From DATHVI01 sp035461385 (lineage in GTDB: Bacteria; Actinomycetota; Thermoleophilia; Solirubrobacterales; 70-9): a stretch of 34,633 bases of DNA. A model generated the notes under the pieces. It was not told the DNA's origin. It saw only the letters and a program-made list of their open reading frames with translations, and did no database searches. Location: contig DATHVI010000151.1 of the NCBI GenBank assembly GCA_035461385.1, forward strand, positions 1 through 34,633. Direction: 5' to 3'. Shown here one piece after another: positions 16,240 to 25,246 of the stretch (its first letter is position 1; each line of letters starts with the position of its first letter). The translations under genes were made by a program, and so were the position numbers.

Positions 16240-16587
16240 CTACGCCGCCGTGTACTTGCGCCCCTCCTTCTTCACCCGGCCTTCCTTCTCGAGGTCGGCC
16301 ATCACGCGGTAGAGGTAGTTCGGCTTGATGCTCATCTTCTTCGCGATCTCGGATGCGGTCACCCCAGGGCTCTCCTGGACGATCTTCACCGCCTGATCGG
16401 CGCGGGTGCCGCCGCGGCGACGGCGACGGCGTCGTGCGGAGGTCGAGCCCCGCGGACGCCCGGGGCCGCGGCGCCCGACCCGTCCACCGGTCAGGTTCGC
16501 CAGCGCCCGCTCGAGCTGCTTGCGCTCGGCATCGAGCTCGCTGAGGCGCTCGCGGATGATGCTCGCGGCGTGTTCGACTGCGCTCAT
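16240..16587 (-). CDS. AT-hook plus winged-helix DNA-binding protein
   Basis: 115 residues. Residues 1-32 form an amphipathic helix likely to dimerise (IIRERLSELDAERKQLERAL). Residues 38-60 are extremely basic and contain an AT-hook core (GPGRPRG) plus an Arg run. Residues 62-115 form a winged helix-turn-helix (VTASEIAKKMSIKPNYLYRV, then MADLEKEGRVKKEGRKY as the wing). No ligand domain is seen. It may be a nucleoid-type protein or local regulator. A perfect 16-bp palindrome lies 53-68 bases upstream of its ATG, next to a TAAGGT -10 candidate (16632-16637), suggesting autoregulation. AAGGAG lies 12 bases before the ATG. Confidence 0.85.
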   Translation of the reverse strand: MSAVEHAASIIRERLSELDAERKQLERALANLTGGRVGRRGPGRPRGSTSARRRRRRRGGTRADQAVKIVQESPGVTASEIAKKMSIKPNYLYRVMADLEKEGRVKKEGRKYTAA

Positions 16588-16639
16588 GGTTCGGCGTTCT
16601 CCTTCTTGCCCCCGGGTCAGTGGTGCAACTCACCTTACA

Positions 16640-16655
16640 GTCACGCCGGCGTGAC
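16640..16655. promoter_or_regulatory. Perfect 16-bp palindrome, candidate operator of the winged-helix gene
   Basis: GTCACGCCGGCGTGAC is a perfect inverted repeat. It lies three bases upstream of TAAGGT, a candidate minus-strand -10 for the winged-helix gene, so it would cover the -35/-10 spacer. A protein bound there would block RNA polymerase. The only DNA-binding protein nearby is that gene's own product. Confidence 0.5.
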
Positions 16656-16675
16656 CGTGGGACCGGTGGTGCGGG

Positions 16676-17302
16676 TCAGGCCTTGCGCCGGCTGCGAGGC
16701 AGGGTGCCGAACACGGCGTCCCAGATCGGGGACGAGACTCCGTACCCGTAACGGTGGTCCTGGAAGTGGTGGCGCATGTGCTGCTCTCGCAGACGCTTGC
16801 CGAGGTTGCTCTTGGGGACGAAGTGATGCACGTAGTAGTGCGTGTAGTCGTAGAGCAGGTAACCGAGCAGGAAGCCGGCGAACGCCGGGTACGCGGTCGG
16901 CGAACCCAACACCAGGTAGAAGGCGCCGAAGAACAGGATCGCGAGCGGGATCGACGCCCCGGGCGGCATCACCAGACGGAGCTTGTCGTTCGGGTGGTCG
17001 TGATGGATGCCGTGGATGATGAAGTGCATCCGGCGGCCGATCGGGTGGTCCGGCTCCCAGTGGAACAGCTTGCGGTGAAGCCAGTACTCGGTCAGGGTCC
17101 AGAACGCGATCCCGGCGAGGAGAAGGAGCACGATCGTCAGCGCGCCCTGGCCGTCGCGCGCCCCGAGGATCACGAGCAGGGCCGCCACCGGCAGGTAGAT
17201 CAGGGCCGGGACCGACGGGTGGATCCGCGAGAAGAAGTCGAGGAACCGGTTCTTGAACAGCGGGGGGGAGGCGCTCAGGCGCGCCGTTCTCTCGTGCGCC
17301 AT
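16676..17302 (-). CDS. FA2H/Scs7-like membrane fatty-acid hydroxylase
   Basis: 208 residues with about four hydrophobic segments (31-48, 53-70, 116-133, 138-152). The di-iron histidine boxes of the fatty acid hydroxylase superfamily are complete: HRKLFH (76-81), HFIIHGIHHDHP (93-104), HYYVHH (155-160) and HMRHHFQDH (175-183). The HGIHHDHP-NDKLRLVMPP segment is closest in pattern to fungal/animal fatty acid 2-hydroxylase (Scs7/FA2H) rather than to sterol desaturases. A 2-hydroxylated acyl lipid is the likely product, but the substrate is inferred. TAGAAT ends seven bases before the ATG with no Shine-Dalgarno. A small Cys4 protein gene lies immediately upstream on the same strand. Confidence 0.88.
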   Translation of the reverse strand: MAHERTARLSASPPLFKNRFLDFFSRIHPSVPALIYLPVAALLVILGARDGQGALTIVLLLLAGIAFWTLTEYWLHRKLFHWEPDHPIGRRMHFIIHGIHHDHPNDKLRLVMPPGASIPLAILFFGAFYLVLGSPTAYPAFAGFLLGYLLYDYTHYYVHHFVPKSNLGKRLREQHMRHHFQDHRYGYGVSSPIWDAVFGTLPRSRRKA

Positions 17303-17309
17303 CGCGGCG

Positions 17310-17315
17310 ATTCTA
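17310..17315 (-). promoter_or_regulatory. Putative -10 element of a leaderless hydroxylase transcript
   Basis: TAGAAT on the minus strand ends seven bases before the hydroxylase ATG. A 16-bp inverted repeat with a 4-nt loop (17334-17349) lies upstream, near the -35 position. Confidence 0.5.
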
Positions 17316-17334
17316 GCGCGAGCGTCGCGATGTA

Positions 17335-17562
17335 TTAGGTGTCCCTAATCAGGAGCGATGGCTGGCGGGGCGGGACCAGCCCGGCCGGGCCGTCAGGGCG
17401 GAAGGTCGAGCACGGCTCGTCGAGGTCGAGCGCGCAGAGCATCCGCCGATGGAAGAAGCACTCGGCGCAGCTGCGCCCGTTCTTGCGCCGCGGCTTCGCC
17501 GCGCGGCGCGTGAATCCCAGCGCCTCGGCGATCTCCTGCGGGGGCTCAGCGACCTCGACCAT
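17335..17562 (-). CDS. Small four-cysteine protein, unknown function
   Basis: 75 residues starting at an ATG with AAGGAG five bases upstream. The central part is CAECFFHRRMLCALDLDEPC, with C32, C35, C43 and C51 (C-x2-C-x7-C-x7-C), followed by STFRPDGP. The spacing is that of a small zinc or iron-sulfur knuckle. The flanks are basic (TRRAAKPRRKNGR). No signal peptide or membrane segment. It precedes the hydroxylase by 32 bases on the same strand, but the hydroxylase seems to have its own promoter. I cannot name a family. The good ribosome binding site and the Cys pattern support it being real. Confidence 0.6.
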   Translation of the reverse strand: MVEVAEPPQEIAEALGFTRRAAKPRRKNGRSCAECFFHRRMLCALDLDEPCSTFRPDGPAGLVPPRQPSLLIRDT

Positions 17563-17713
17563 TCGGCTCCTTTCGGTCGTTCGACGATCAGCGAGGCGAT
17601 GATCGCAACTCCCCGGTCGGCCTGCGCGGGGCGTTCACGCAACCGCCGGGGTTTTTCGGCAAACGGCCCGGTGAGCGATTACCGGCGCTTGCGCGATCGG
17701 CCTCCGCCGCGAA

Positions 17714-17719
17714 TAGAGT
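17714..17719 (+). promoter_or_regulatory. Putative -10 element of a leaderless MBL-hydrolase transcript
   Basis: TAGAGT ends seven bases before the MBL ATG. The intervening CCCCGGG is not a Shine-Dalgarno. Confidence 0.45.
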
Positions 17720-17726
17720 CCCCGGG

Positions 17727-18521
17727 ATGAAGGTCACCGTGCTCGGCAAGTCGCCGGCGTGGGAGGACGCCGGCGGCGCCTGCAGCGGCTACCTGGTCGA
17801 GGACGGCGAGACGACCCTGGTGCTCGACTGCGGGAACGGGGTGTTCGGCAAGCTGCGGGGGCTCCGGGACTACCTCGAGGTCGACGCGGTCCTGATCTCC
17901 CACCTGCACGCCGATCACATCCTCGACCTGGTGCCGTTCGCCTACGCCCTGCTGCTCTCGCCCCGCCAGCAGCCGGTGCCGGTCGCCGGCTATCCGGGGA
18001 CCGACAGCCCGGCCCTCCCGCGGCTGATCGCGCCCCGCGGCGCCGCGGCGGCATTCCGCCGGCTCTGCGGGTCTTGGGGAGGGGAGACGCTGATCGAGGA
18101 TGCGTTCGAGATCGACGAGTACAACACCTCCGACGTCGCCGAGATCGGCACGCTCACCGCGCGCTTCCGGCTCGTCCCGCACTACGTCGCCTCGCACGCG
18201 ATCAACCTCACCTCGCGGCTCGGGGGCGGCCGGTTCACGTTCAGCGCCGACAGCAGCCCGTCGCACGAGCTCGTCGAGGCCGCCCGCGACACCGACCTCC
18301 TGCTCATCGAAGCGACGGTCCCCCGCCCCGAGCGCACCGGCGTCCGGGGGCACCTCACTCCCGCCGAGGCGGGCGACCACGCGCGCCGCGCAGGAGCGAA
18401 GCGAGTCGTCCTCACCCACATCTCGGACGAGATCGATCCCGAGTGGGCAACCGGGGAGGCGGCGGAGGCGTTCGGCGGCCCGGTCGAGGTCGCCCGCGAG
18501 GGCGCGGTCTACGAGATCTGA
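17727..18521 (+). CDS. MBL-fold metallo-hydrolase, RNase Z-like subgroup
   Basis: 264 residues. It begins MKVTVLGKSPAWEDAGGACS, then has the metal motif SHLHADH (H59, H61, D63, H64). Later ligands are VPHYVASHA, SADSS and a C-terminal THISDEID. Length and order match the short RNase Z/ArsA-sulfatase-like group, often annotated as cyclic nucleotide or nucleic-acid phosphodiesterases. The long exosite arm of true tRNase Z is not apparent, so tRNA 3' processing is not supported. The actual substrate is unknown. It stands alone upstream of the hsp20 repeat region and begins at an ATG without a Shine-Dalgarno. Confidence 0.87.
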   Translation: MKVTVLGKSPAWEDAGGACSGYLVEDGETTLVLDCGNGVFGKLRGLRDYLEVDAVLISHLHADHILDLVPFAYALLLSPRQQPVPVAGYPGTDSPALPRLIAPRGAAAAFRRLCGSWGGETLIEDAFEIDEYNTSDVAEIGTLTARFRLVPHYVASHAINLTSRLGGGRFTFSADSSPSHELVEAARDTDLLLIEATVPRPERTGVRGHLTPAEAGDHARRAGAKRVVLTHISDEIDPEWATGEAAEAFGGPVEVAREGAVYEI

Positions 18522-18532
18522 CGCCTCGCGCG

Positions 18533-18542
18533 AGTCATGACT
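18533..18542. promoter_or_regulatory. Short palindromes between MBL gene and repeat array
   Basis: AGTCATGACT is a perfect 10-bp palindrome, abutting CTCGCGCGAG (18525-18534). They lie just after the MBL stop. They do not match the CIRCE or HAIR heat-shock operators I know, but could bind a regulator of hsp20-lon. Confidence 0.25.
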
Positions 18543-18545
18543 GAG

Positions 18546-18673
18546 CCCCCTGCGGCGGCTTCGCCGCCTCACATGCTGCTGCCGGCGCCCTCCGGGCACC
18601 GGCTAACCACAACCCCCTGCGGCGGCTTCGCCGCCTCACATGCTGCTGCCGGCGCCCTCCGGGCACCGGCTAA
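18546..18673. repeat. Two identical 61-bp direct repeats immediately upstream of hsp20
   Basis: 18546-18606 and 18613-18673 are identical over 61 bases, separated by six bases. Each copy contains two stem-loops with 3-nt loops: GGCGGC-TTC-GCCGCC (18555-18569 in copy 1) and GCCGGCGCCC-TCC-GGGCACCGGC with one mismatch (18581-18602 region). The first 23 palindromic bases (18550-18572, 18617-18639) recur inverted at 4946-4968. The second copy ends 11 bases before the hsp20 ATG and supplies its putative -10 (TAATCT). The array therefore occupies nearly the whole MBL-hsp20 spacer. Confidence 0.9.
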
Positions 18674-18676
18674 TCT
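18671..18676 (+). promoter_or_regulatory. Putative -10 element of leaderless hsp20-lon operon
   Basis: TAATCT overlaps the last three bases of the second 61-bp repeat and ends eight bases before the hsp20 ATG. No Shine-Dalgarno is visible. Confidence 0.4.
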
Positions 18677-18684
18677 CACCTGTG

Positions 18685-19156
18685 ATGCCTCGCGACCGCG
18701 GCGACCTGCTGGTGAACTTCGAGCGCATGTGGCGGGAGATGGACGAGATGCTCGATGCCTCGCGCGCGCGGGCGTTTCCGCGCCATTCGCGCTCCCAGCC
18801 GGCGTTCAAGCCGAGGGTCGACGTCTACTACTGCGGCGAGCCGCAGGGCGCCGGCGACGCCGCACCGCGGGCTGTGGTCAAGGTCGAGCTCGCGGGCGTC
18901 GATCCCGAGTCCGTCGGGCTCGAGGTCGCGGGCCGCGAGCTCGTGATCACCGGCGAGCGCCCCCTGCAGGAGACCGAGGGCCGCGTCTACCAGCAGCTTG
19001 AGATCGAAGCCGGCCCCTTCCGCCGCGTCGTCCAGCTCGGGACCGACGTCGTCGCCGAGCGCGCGAAGGCCAGCTACGAGGACGGGATCCTCCGCGTCGA
19101 GCTACCGCTCCGGCCGGCGAGCGACGCCACGCACCAGGTGCGGATCGAACCCCGCG

Positions 19157-19164
<8 letters not shown>
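18685..19164 (+). CDS. Hsp20 / alpha-crystallin family small heat-shock protein
   Basis: 159 residues. After a variable N-terminus (MPRDRGDLLVNFERMWREMD), the alpha-crystallin domain spans about 46-155: FKPRVDVYY, VVKVELAGVDPESVGLEVAG, RELVITGERP, YQQLEIEAGPFRRVVQLGTD and ASYEDGILRVELPL, the A-x-x-x-n-G-v-L signature. It binds unfolding proteins as an ATP-independent holdase. An in-frame ATG inside the upstream repeat (18640) would add a repeat-encoded segment and is rejected. The lon ATG overlaps its stop by eight bases (ATGACTGA), so the two are translationally coupled and probably supply capture and degradation of damaged proteins. Confidence 0.93.
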
Positions 19165-21562
<2,398 letters not shown>

Positions 21563-21577
21563 GCGAGCGGCGCGATC

Positions 21578-21583
21578 GATAAT
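21578..21583 (+). promoter_or_regulatory. Putative -10 element before the six-codon ORF
   Basis: GATAAT, an extended match to the bacterial -10, ends six bases before ATG at 21590. A transcript starting there would be leaderless or nearly so. Confidence 0.35.
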
Positions 21584-21589
21584 TCGCCG

Positions 21590-21610
21590 ATGAAGCAGGT
21601 CATGAGATGA
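21590..21610 (+). CDS. Six-codon upstream ORF (MKQVMR) overlapping the epimerase start
   Basis: ATG AAG CAG GTC ATG AGA TGA sits six bases downstream of GATAAT, and its stop overlaps the epimerase ATG as ATGA (21607-21610). Terminating ribosomes could reinitiate on the epimerase. The AGG within it (21597-21599) could also serve as the epimerase ribosome binding site. Short leaderless ORFs are known in mycobacteria; here translation is inferred only from the arrangement. Confidence 0.35.
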   Translation: MKQVMR

Positions 21611-22617
21611 GGGTTCTGGTCACCGGCGCGAGCGGCTTGGTCGGCTCGCACACGGTTCGGGCGCTGCTCGACGACGGGCACGAGGTCCGCGCCTCGGCGC
21701 GCTCGGCGGAGCGGGTGGCGCGGGCGCTCGATCCACTGGGATGCGCCGACGCGGTCGAGGTCGTCGAGGCCGACGTCACCGACCCCGAGGCGGTCGCCCG
21801 CGCGCTCGACGCCTGTGACGCGGTCGTCCACGCCGCGGCGACGTTCTCGTATGACATCCGCGACGGCCGCGAGATGCTGGCGACAAACGCCCGCGCCGCC
21901 GAGGTGGTCCTCGGCGCGGCCTGCGAGCGCGGGCTCGACCCGGTGATCCACGTCTCCTCGTTCGTCGTCTTCCTTCCGGCGCAGGGAACGATCACGCCCG
22001 ACTCGCCGATCGGCCGCTCGAAGCTCGCGTACACCGCCTCGAAGGCGCGCTCGGAGGAGGTCGCGCGGCGGCTTCAGTCCGAGGGCTTCCCGGTGACGAC
22101 GACCTATCCGGGGGCGGTCTGGGGGCCCAACGACCCGGCGCTCGGCGAGACGTCGCGCCTCGCCCTCGACGTCCTCGCCGGAAAGCTGCCGCTCGGCGCG
22201 CCCGGTCTCCTCCCCGTCGTCGACGTCCGCGACCTCGCTCGGGTCCACGCGCGGGCGCTTCGCCCCGGCCTCGGTCCGCGCCGCTACCTCGCGGTCGCCG
22301 AGCTCGTGCCGATGCTCGACGTGATGCGGATCATCAGCGAAGCGGGCGGGCGGCGGTCGCCGCGAGGCAGGGTTCCCGGGCCGGTGATGCTGGGCCTGAC
22401 CCGGTTCGTCGACGTGATCCAGCGACTGGTCCCCACCCGGCTGCCGCTCAACCACGAGGGCGTCTGGGTGATCCTCAACGCCCGACCGTTCGACGTCGGT
22501 GGCACCGTTCGCGACCTCGAAGTCGAGTTCCGGCCCGCCGCCGAGACGCTTCGTGACACGGTCGCCTGGCTGCGCGAGACCGCCGGCGACCGCGACCGCG
22601 AGCCGGTGCGAGCCTGA
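21607..22617 (+). CDS. NAD-dependent epimerase/dehydratase-family (extended SDR) protein
   Basis: 336 residues. Rossmann motif VTGASGLVGSHTVRALL (about 5-21), DVTDPEAVARAL for the adenine pocket, VHAAATF, HVSSF and YTASK (catalytic Tyr and Lys). PGAVWGPND follows. The C-terminal part carries a helix with hydrophobic residues (GPVMLGLTRFVDVIQRLVP). The pattern is like dihydroflavonol-4-reductase or 3-beta-HSD type extended SDRs rather than sugar-nucleotide epimerases, but the substrate is not known. It follows lon by 44 bases with its own -10 candidate and a six-codon upstream ORF, so it may be regulated separately. It converges on mrpG. Confidence 0.87.
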   Translation: MRVLVTGASGLVGSHTVRALLDDGHEVRASARSAERVARALDPLGCADAVEVVEADVTDPEAVARALDACDAVVHAAATFSYDIRDGREMLATNARAAEVVLGAACERGLDPVIHVSSFVVFLPAQGTITPDSPIGRSKLAYTASKARSEEVARRLQSEGFPVTTTYPGAVWGPNDPALGETSRLALDVLAGKLPLGAPGLLPVVDVRDLARVHARALRPGLGPRRYLAVAELVPMLDVMRIISEAGGRRSPRGRVPGPVMLGLTRFVDVIQRLVPTRLPLNHEGVWVILNARPFDVGGTVRDLEVEFRPAAETLRDTVAWLRETAGDRDREPVRA

Positions 22618-22627
22618 CGCTCGCCGA

Positions 22628-23053
22628 TCAGCCGCGGTCCGGCGGCTCCTCCTCGACCGGCTTGCCGTCGGGCGCGTCGAGCCCGGCCCCCGACTCGTCG
22701 AGCCCGGCCCCCGACTCGTCGAGCGCTCCCGGCGTCCGCATCGGCTCGCCGCGGACGAAGGCGGCACGCGCGATGACGTGGGCGCCGACCGGGGTGGTGA
22801 GGATCAGGAAGCCGGCGATCAGGGCGGCGCGAGCGGCGATCGCGGCGTCGCCGGCGGCAAGCGAAGCGACCAGGAACGCGATCACCCCCAGGAACACTGC
22901 CTTTCCGGTCGCGTGGAGCTGGGTGTAAACGTCCGGGAGCCGGTAGGCGCCGACCACCCCGAGGGTGATGACGACGATCCCGAGGAAGACGAGGACGTCG
23001 GCGGCGATCGACACCGTGACCTCGAGCGCGTTCGCGAGCGGGAGCGGCGGCAT
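22628..23053 (-). CDS. mrpG: Mrp Na+/H+ antiporter subunit G
   Basis: 141 residues with three membrane helices (about 12-35, 50-68, 72-96) and the MrpG/PhaG core GVVGAYRLPDVYTQLHATGK, LIAGFLILTTPVGAHVIARAA. After the membrane part is a 40-residue acidic tail containing LDESGAG twice, encoded by a perfect 21-bp tandem repeat (22681-22722). The tail is longer than in typical MrpG (about 110-120 aa). It is the last gene of the operon; its ATG overlaps the mrpF stop by one base (TGATG). Part of the hetero-oligomeric Na+(Li+)/H+ antiporter. Confidence 0.92.
   Translation of the reverse strand: MPPLPLANALEVTVSIAADVLVFLGIVVITLGVVGAYRLPDVYTQLHATGKAVFLGVIAFLVASLAAGDAAIAARAALIAGFLILTTPVGAHVIARAAFVRGEPMRTPGALDESGAGLDESGAGLDAPDGKPVEEEPPDRG
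22681..22722. repeat. Two-copy 21-bp tandem repeat inside mrpG
   Basis: 22681-22701 and 22702-22722 are identical. The repeat is a whole number of codons and duplicates seven residues of the acidic C-terminal tail of MrpG. It is a likely slippage product. Confidence 0.85.
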
Positions 23054-23322
23054 CAGAACAGCCTCCCGCCGCCGTGGAACCGGGCCGCGGCGAGCGTTCC
23101 CATGAACGCCAGCAGCGCCAGCAGGAGGGCGGCGTCGAGGAAGTAGGGGACGCCCTCGGCGTCCGACCAGAGGACGAGCAGCGCGATCACGAGCAGGACC
23201 AGCATGTCGAGGGCGACGATCCGGGACGCAGCCGAGCGGGCGCGGAGGACGAGCACGGCGCAGGCGATGATCAGTCCCGCGACCCAGACCGAGGCGGCGT
23301 AGAAGACGACCTCGTGGATCAT
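23053..23322 (-). CDS. mrpF: Mrp Na+/H+ antiporter subunit F
   Basis: 89 residues with three membrane helices (about 5-25, 35-53, 60-78). The sequence RARSAASRIVALDMLVLLVI carries the conserved MrpF R-x-x-A-x-D segment in helix 2, where the aspartate is thought to lie in the ion path. Small membrane subunit of the Mrp complex. Its start overlaps the mrpE stop by four bases (ATGA) and its stop overlaps the mrpG start. Confidence 0.93.
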   Translation of the reverse strand: MIHEVVFYAASVWVAGLIIACAVLVLRARSAASRIVALDMLVLLVIALLVLWSDAEGVPYFLDAALLLALLAFMGTLAAARFHGGGRLF

Positions 23323-23870
23323 GGGAACACCTGCCGCTGGTAGCGCTCGTAGATCTGCTCGTAGCGGGCGCGGATTCCGTCCGGATCGCTCGCGTCGATG
23401 ACGTGGATCAGCATCACCCGCCCGTCCCAGTCGACGTCGACCAGGAGCTCGCCGGGCGACAGCGTGATCGCGAGCGCGGTGACCGCGACCCCGTTCGGGG
23501 TCCGCTCGCCGATCGGGATTCGCACGATTCCGGGGCGCCTGAGCTGTCGCAGGCCGCTGACCACCAGCGCCACCTGCCAGGTGCCGACGACGATCTCGCG
23601 CAGGACGACGAGCGCGAACGCGGGCAGGCGAAGGGCCCTGCCGGCGACCTCCCGCAGCCCGAGCGCACGCTCGCCGAGCAGGAACCGACGCAGGCCGGCG
23701 ATCACCGCGATCGAGATCGCGACCGCCATCAGCACGTCGATCGGATCGGCGCTCGCGAGCGTCAACAGGTAGGCGGCGGCGACGAGGATCACGCCGACGA
23801 CGCGGCTGATCGGGAGCCGACCGAGCTTCACCCGGGAAGCGGAAGCCCTCTCTTCCGGCCGGGCGCTCAC
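23319..23870 (-). CDS. mrpE: Mrp Na+/H+ antiporter subunit E
   Basis: 183 residues. A basic N-terminal tail is followed by two hydrophobic segments (about 22-60), then a cytosolic MrpE domain with LREIVVGTWQVALVV, RRPGIVRIPIGERTPNGVAV, TALAITLSPGELLVDVDWDG and LIHVIDA. Start is GTG overlapping the mrpD stop (GTGA). MrpE is needed for assembly or full activity of the antiporter in Bacillus. Length is typical. Confidence 0.93.
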   Translation of the reverse strand: MSARPEERASASRVKLGRLPISRVVGVILVAAAYLLTLASADPIDVLMAVAISIAVIAGLRRFLLGERALGLREVAGRALRLPAFALVVLREIVVGTWQVALVVSGLRQLRRPGIVRIPIGERTPNGVAVTALAITLSPGELLVDVDWDGRVMLIHVIDASDPDGIRARYEQIYERYQRQVFP

Positions 23871-25246
23871 GGCTCCGACCCCGCGATCAGGACGTCGGCG
23901 GCCTCGCGGCTCGCCCAGAGGATCGGTTCCGGCCAGAAGCCGAGGGCGACGACGACCACCGCCAGCACCGCGGCGATCGCCCTAAGCGGCAGCGGGCTCT
24001 CCGGCCCGGTGCGGCGCTGCCGGCTCCAGAAGTCGTGCTGGTAGATCTGGAACATGTAGACGAACGACAGCGCCCCCCCGAGGAAGATCAGCGCGACGAG
24101 CGCGATGCTGTTCTCCTCGATCCCGGCGCGGAACAGCTCGACCTTGCCGAAGAAGCCCGCAGTCGGCGGGATCCCGGCGACGCTGAACGCTCCGATTGCG
24201 AACGCCCCCGCGACGAGCCAGCCGCGGATCCGGGTGACCAGGAACAGCAGCGCCTTGTTGATCGAGTTGACGATCGCGTAGACGATCGCCGCGGCGATCC
24301 CGACCGGGCCCCCGATCCCGAGCGCGATCAGGACGTAGCCGGCCTGGCCGATCGCCGAGTAGGCGAGGACCTCGGCCGAAGTGCGGCGGGAGATCGCCTG
24401 CAGCGCCCCGTAGAGGATGCTCAGGGTGCCGATCGCGATCAGCACCGTCGCCCCGAGGCGCAGCTCGTCGGTGAGGATCCCGGCGCCGAAGCGAAGCAGC
24501 CCGTAGCTGCCGATGTTGGCGACCGCGCCGCTCAGCATCGCCGCGACCGCTGGGCTGGCGCTGGTGTAGACGGTCGGCAGCCAGAAGTGGAACGGGAACA
24601 GTCCGAGCTTGACCCCGAAGGCGACGAAGATCGCGACCGCGATCATGATCGTCGCGCTCGGGTCGACCGCCGCGATCCGTGCGGCGACGGCGTCCATCTC
24701 GAGCGTCCCGGTGACGTGGTAGATCGCCGCGACGCCGATCAGGAACAGGAACGAGCCGAGCAGGTTGACGACCGCGAAGATGAACCCGGCGATCAGCTGG
24801 CGCGCCTCGTCGCCGTAGACCGCGAGCGCGTAGGCGGCGATCATCGAGAGCTCGAAGAAGACGTAGAAGTTGAACACGTCGGCGGTCAGGAACAGCCCGG
24901 TGAGGCCGGCGGCGAGGAAGAGGACGAGGGCGGGGAAGATGCGCGCCCGCACTCCGGCCGCGACCTGGTAGACGAGCGCCGAGAGCAGGACGGCGTTCGA
25001 GAGCACGATGAACAGGACACCGAGCGGGTCGGCGCGAAGCTCGATCCCGATCCCGGCCGGCCATCCTCCGGCCACCGTCGCCGACGGCTCGCTGCCGAAC
25101 GCGCCGGCCGCGAGCGCGACCGAGATCGCGACGGTGGCGGTCAGCGCCCCGACCGCCGTCCACCCGACCCACGGCCGGCGCCCGTCGAACATCGCCAGCA
25201 GCGCCGCCGCCGCCCACGGCACGAGGAGGACGATCGCGACGTCCAT
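23867..25246 (-). CDS. mrpD: Mrp Na+/H+ antiporter subunit D
   Basis: 459 residues with about 13-14 membrane helices. It belongs to the NuoL/M/N proton-pumping family: FYVFFELSMIAAYAL carries the conserved Glu of helix 5, GVKLGLFPFHFWLPTVYTSA the lysine helix 7 segment, and SIGQ-type AYSAIGQAGYVL and INKALLFLV the second half-channel. MrpA and MrpD are the two antiporter-like channels. AAGGCGG precedes the ATG by about seven bases. Unlike other junctions of the operon, it is separated from mrpC by 73 bases holding a possible repeat remnant. Confidence 0.94.
   Translation of the reverse strand: MDVAIVLLVPWAAAALLAMFDGRRPWVGWTAVGALTATVAISVALAAGAFGSEPSATVAGGWPAGIGIELRADPLGVLFIVLSNAVLLSALVYQVAAGVRARIFPALVLFLAAGLTGLFLTADVFNFYVFFELSMIAAYALAVYGDEARQLIAGFIFAVVNLLGSFLFLIGVAAIYHVTGTLEMDAVAARIAAVDPSATIMIAVAIFVAFGVKLGLFPFHFWLPTVYTSASPAVAAMLSGAVANIGSYGLLRFGAGILTDELRLGATVLIAIGTLSILYGALQAISRRTSAEVLAYSAIGQAGYVLIALGIGGPVGIAAAIVYAIVNSINKALLFLVTRIRGWLVAGAFAIGAFSVAGIPPTAGFFGKVELFRAGIEENSIALVALIFLGGALSFVYMFQIYQHDFWSRQRRTGPESPLPLRAIAAVLAVVVVALGFWPEPILWASREAADVLIAGSEP

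Noticed and set aside
13961..16633. 890-codon minus-strand open frame across icd and mdh
   Set aside because: Antisense to two obvious metabolic enzymes; no recognisable domain.
17727..18521. tRNase Z assignment of the MBL gene
   Set aside because: The exosite arm and other tRNase Z-specific segments are not apparent; only the MBL core is supported.
18537..19001. Plus-strand frame through the 61-bp repeats
   Set aside because: It translates the repeat DNA twice and then runs out of frame through hsp20.
22681..22722. 21-bp tandem repeat as a CRISPR-like or regulatory array
   Set aside because: Only two copies with no spacer, in frame inside mrpG; simple coding-sequence slippage explains it.
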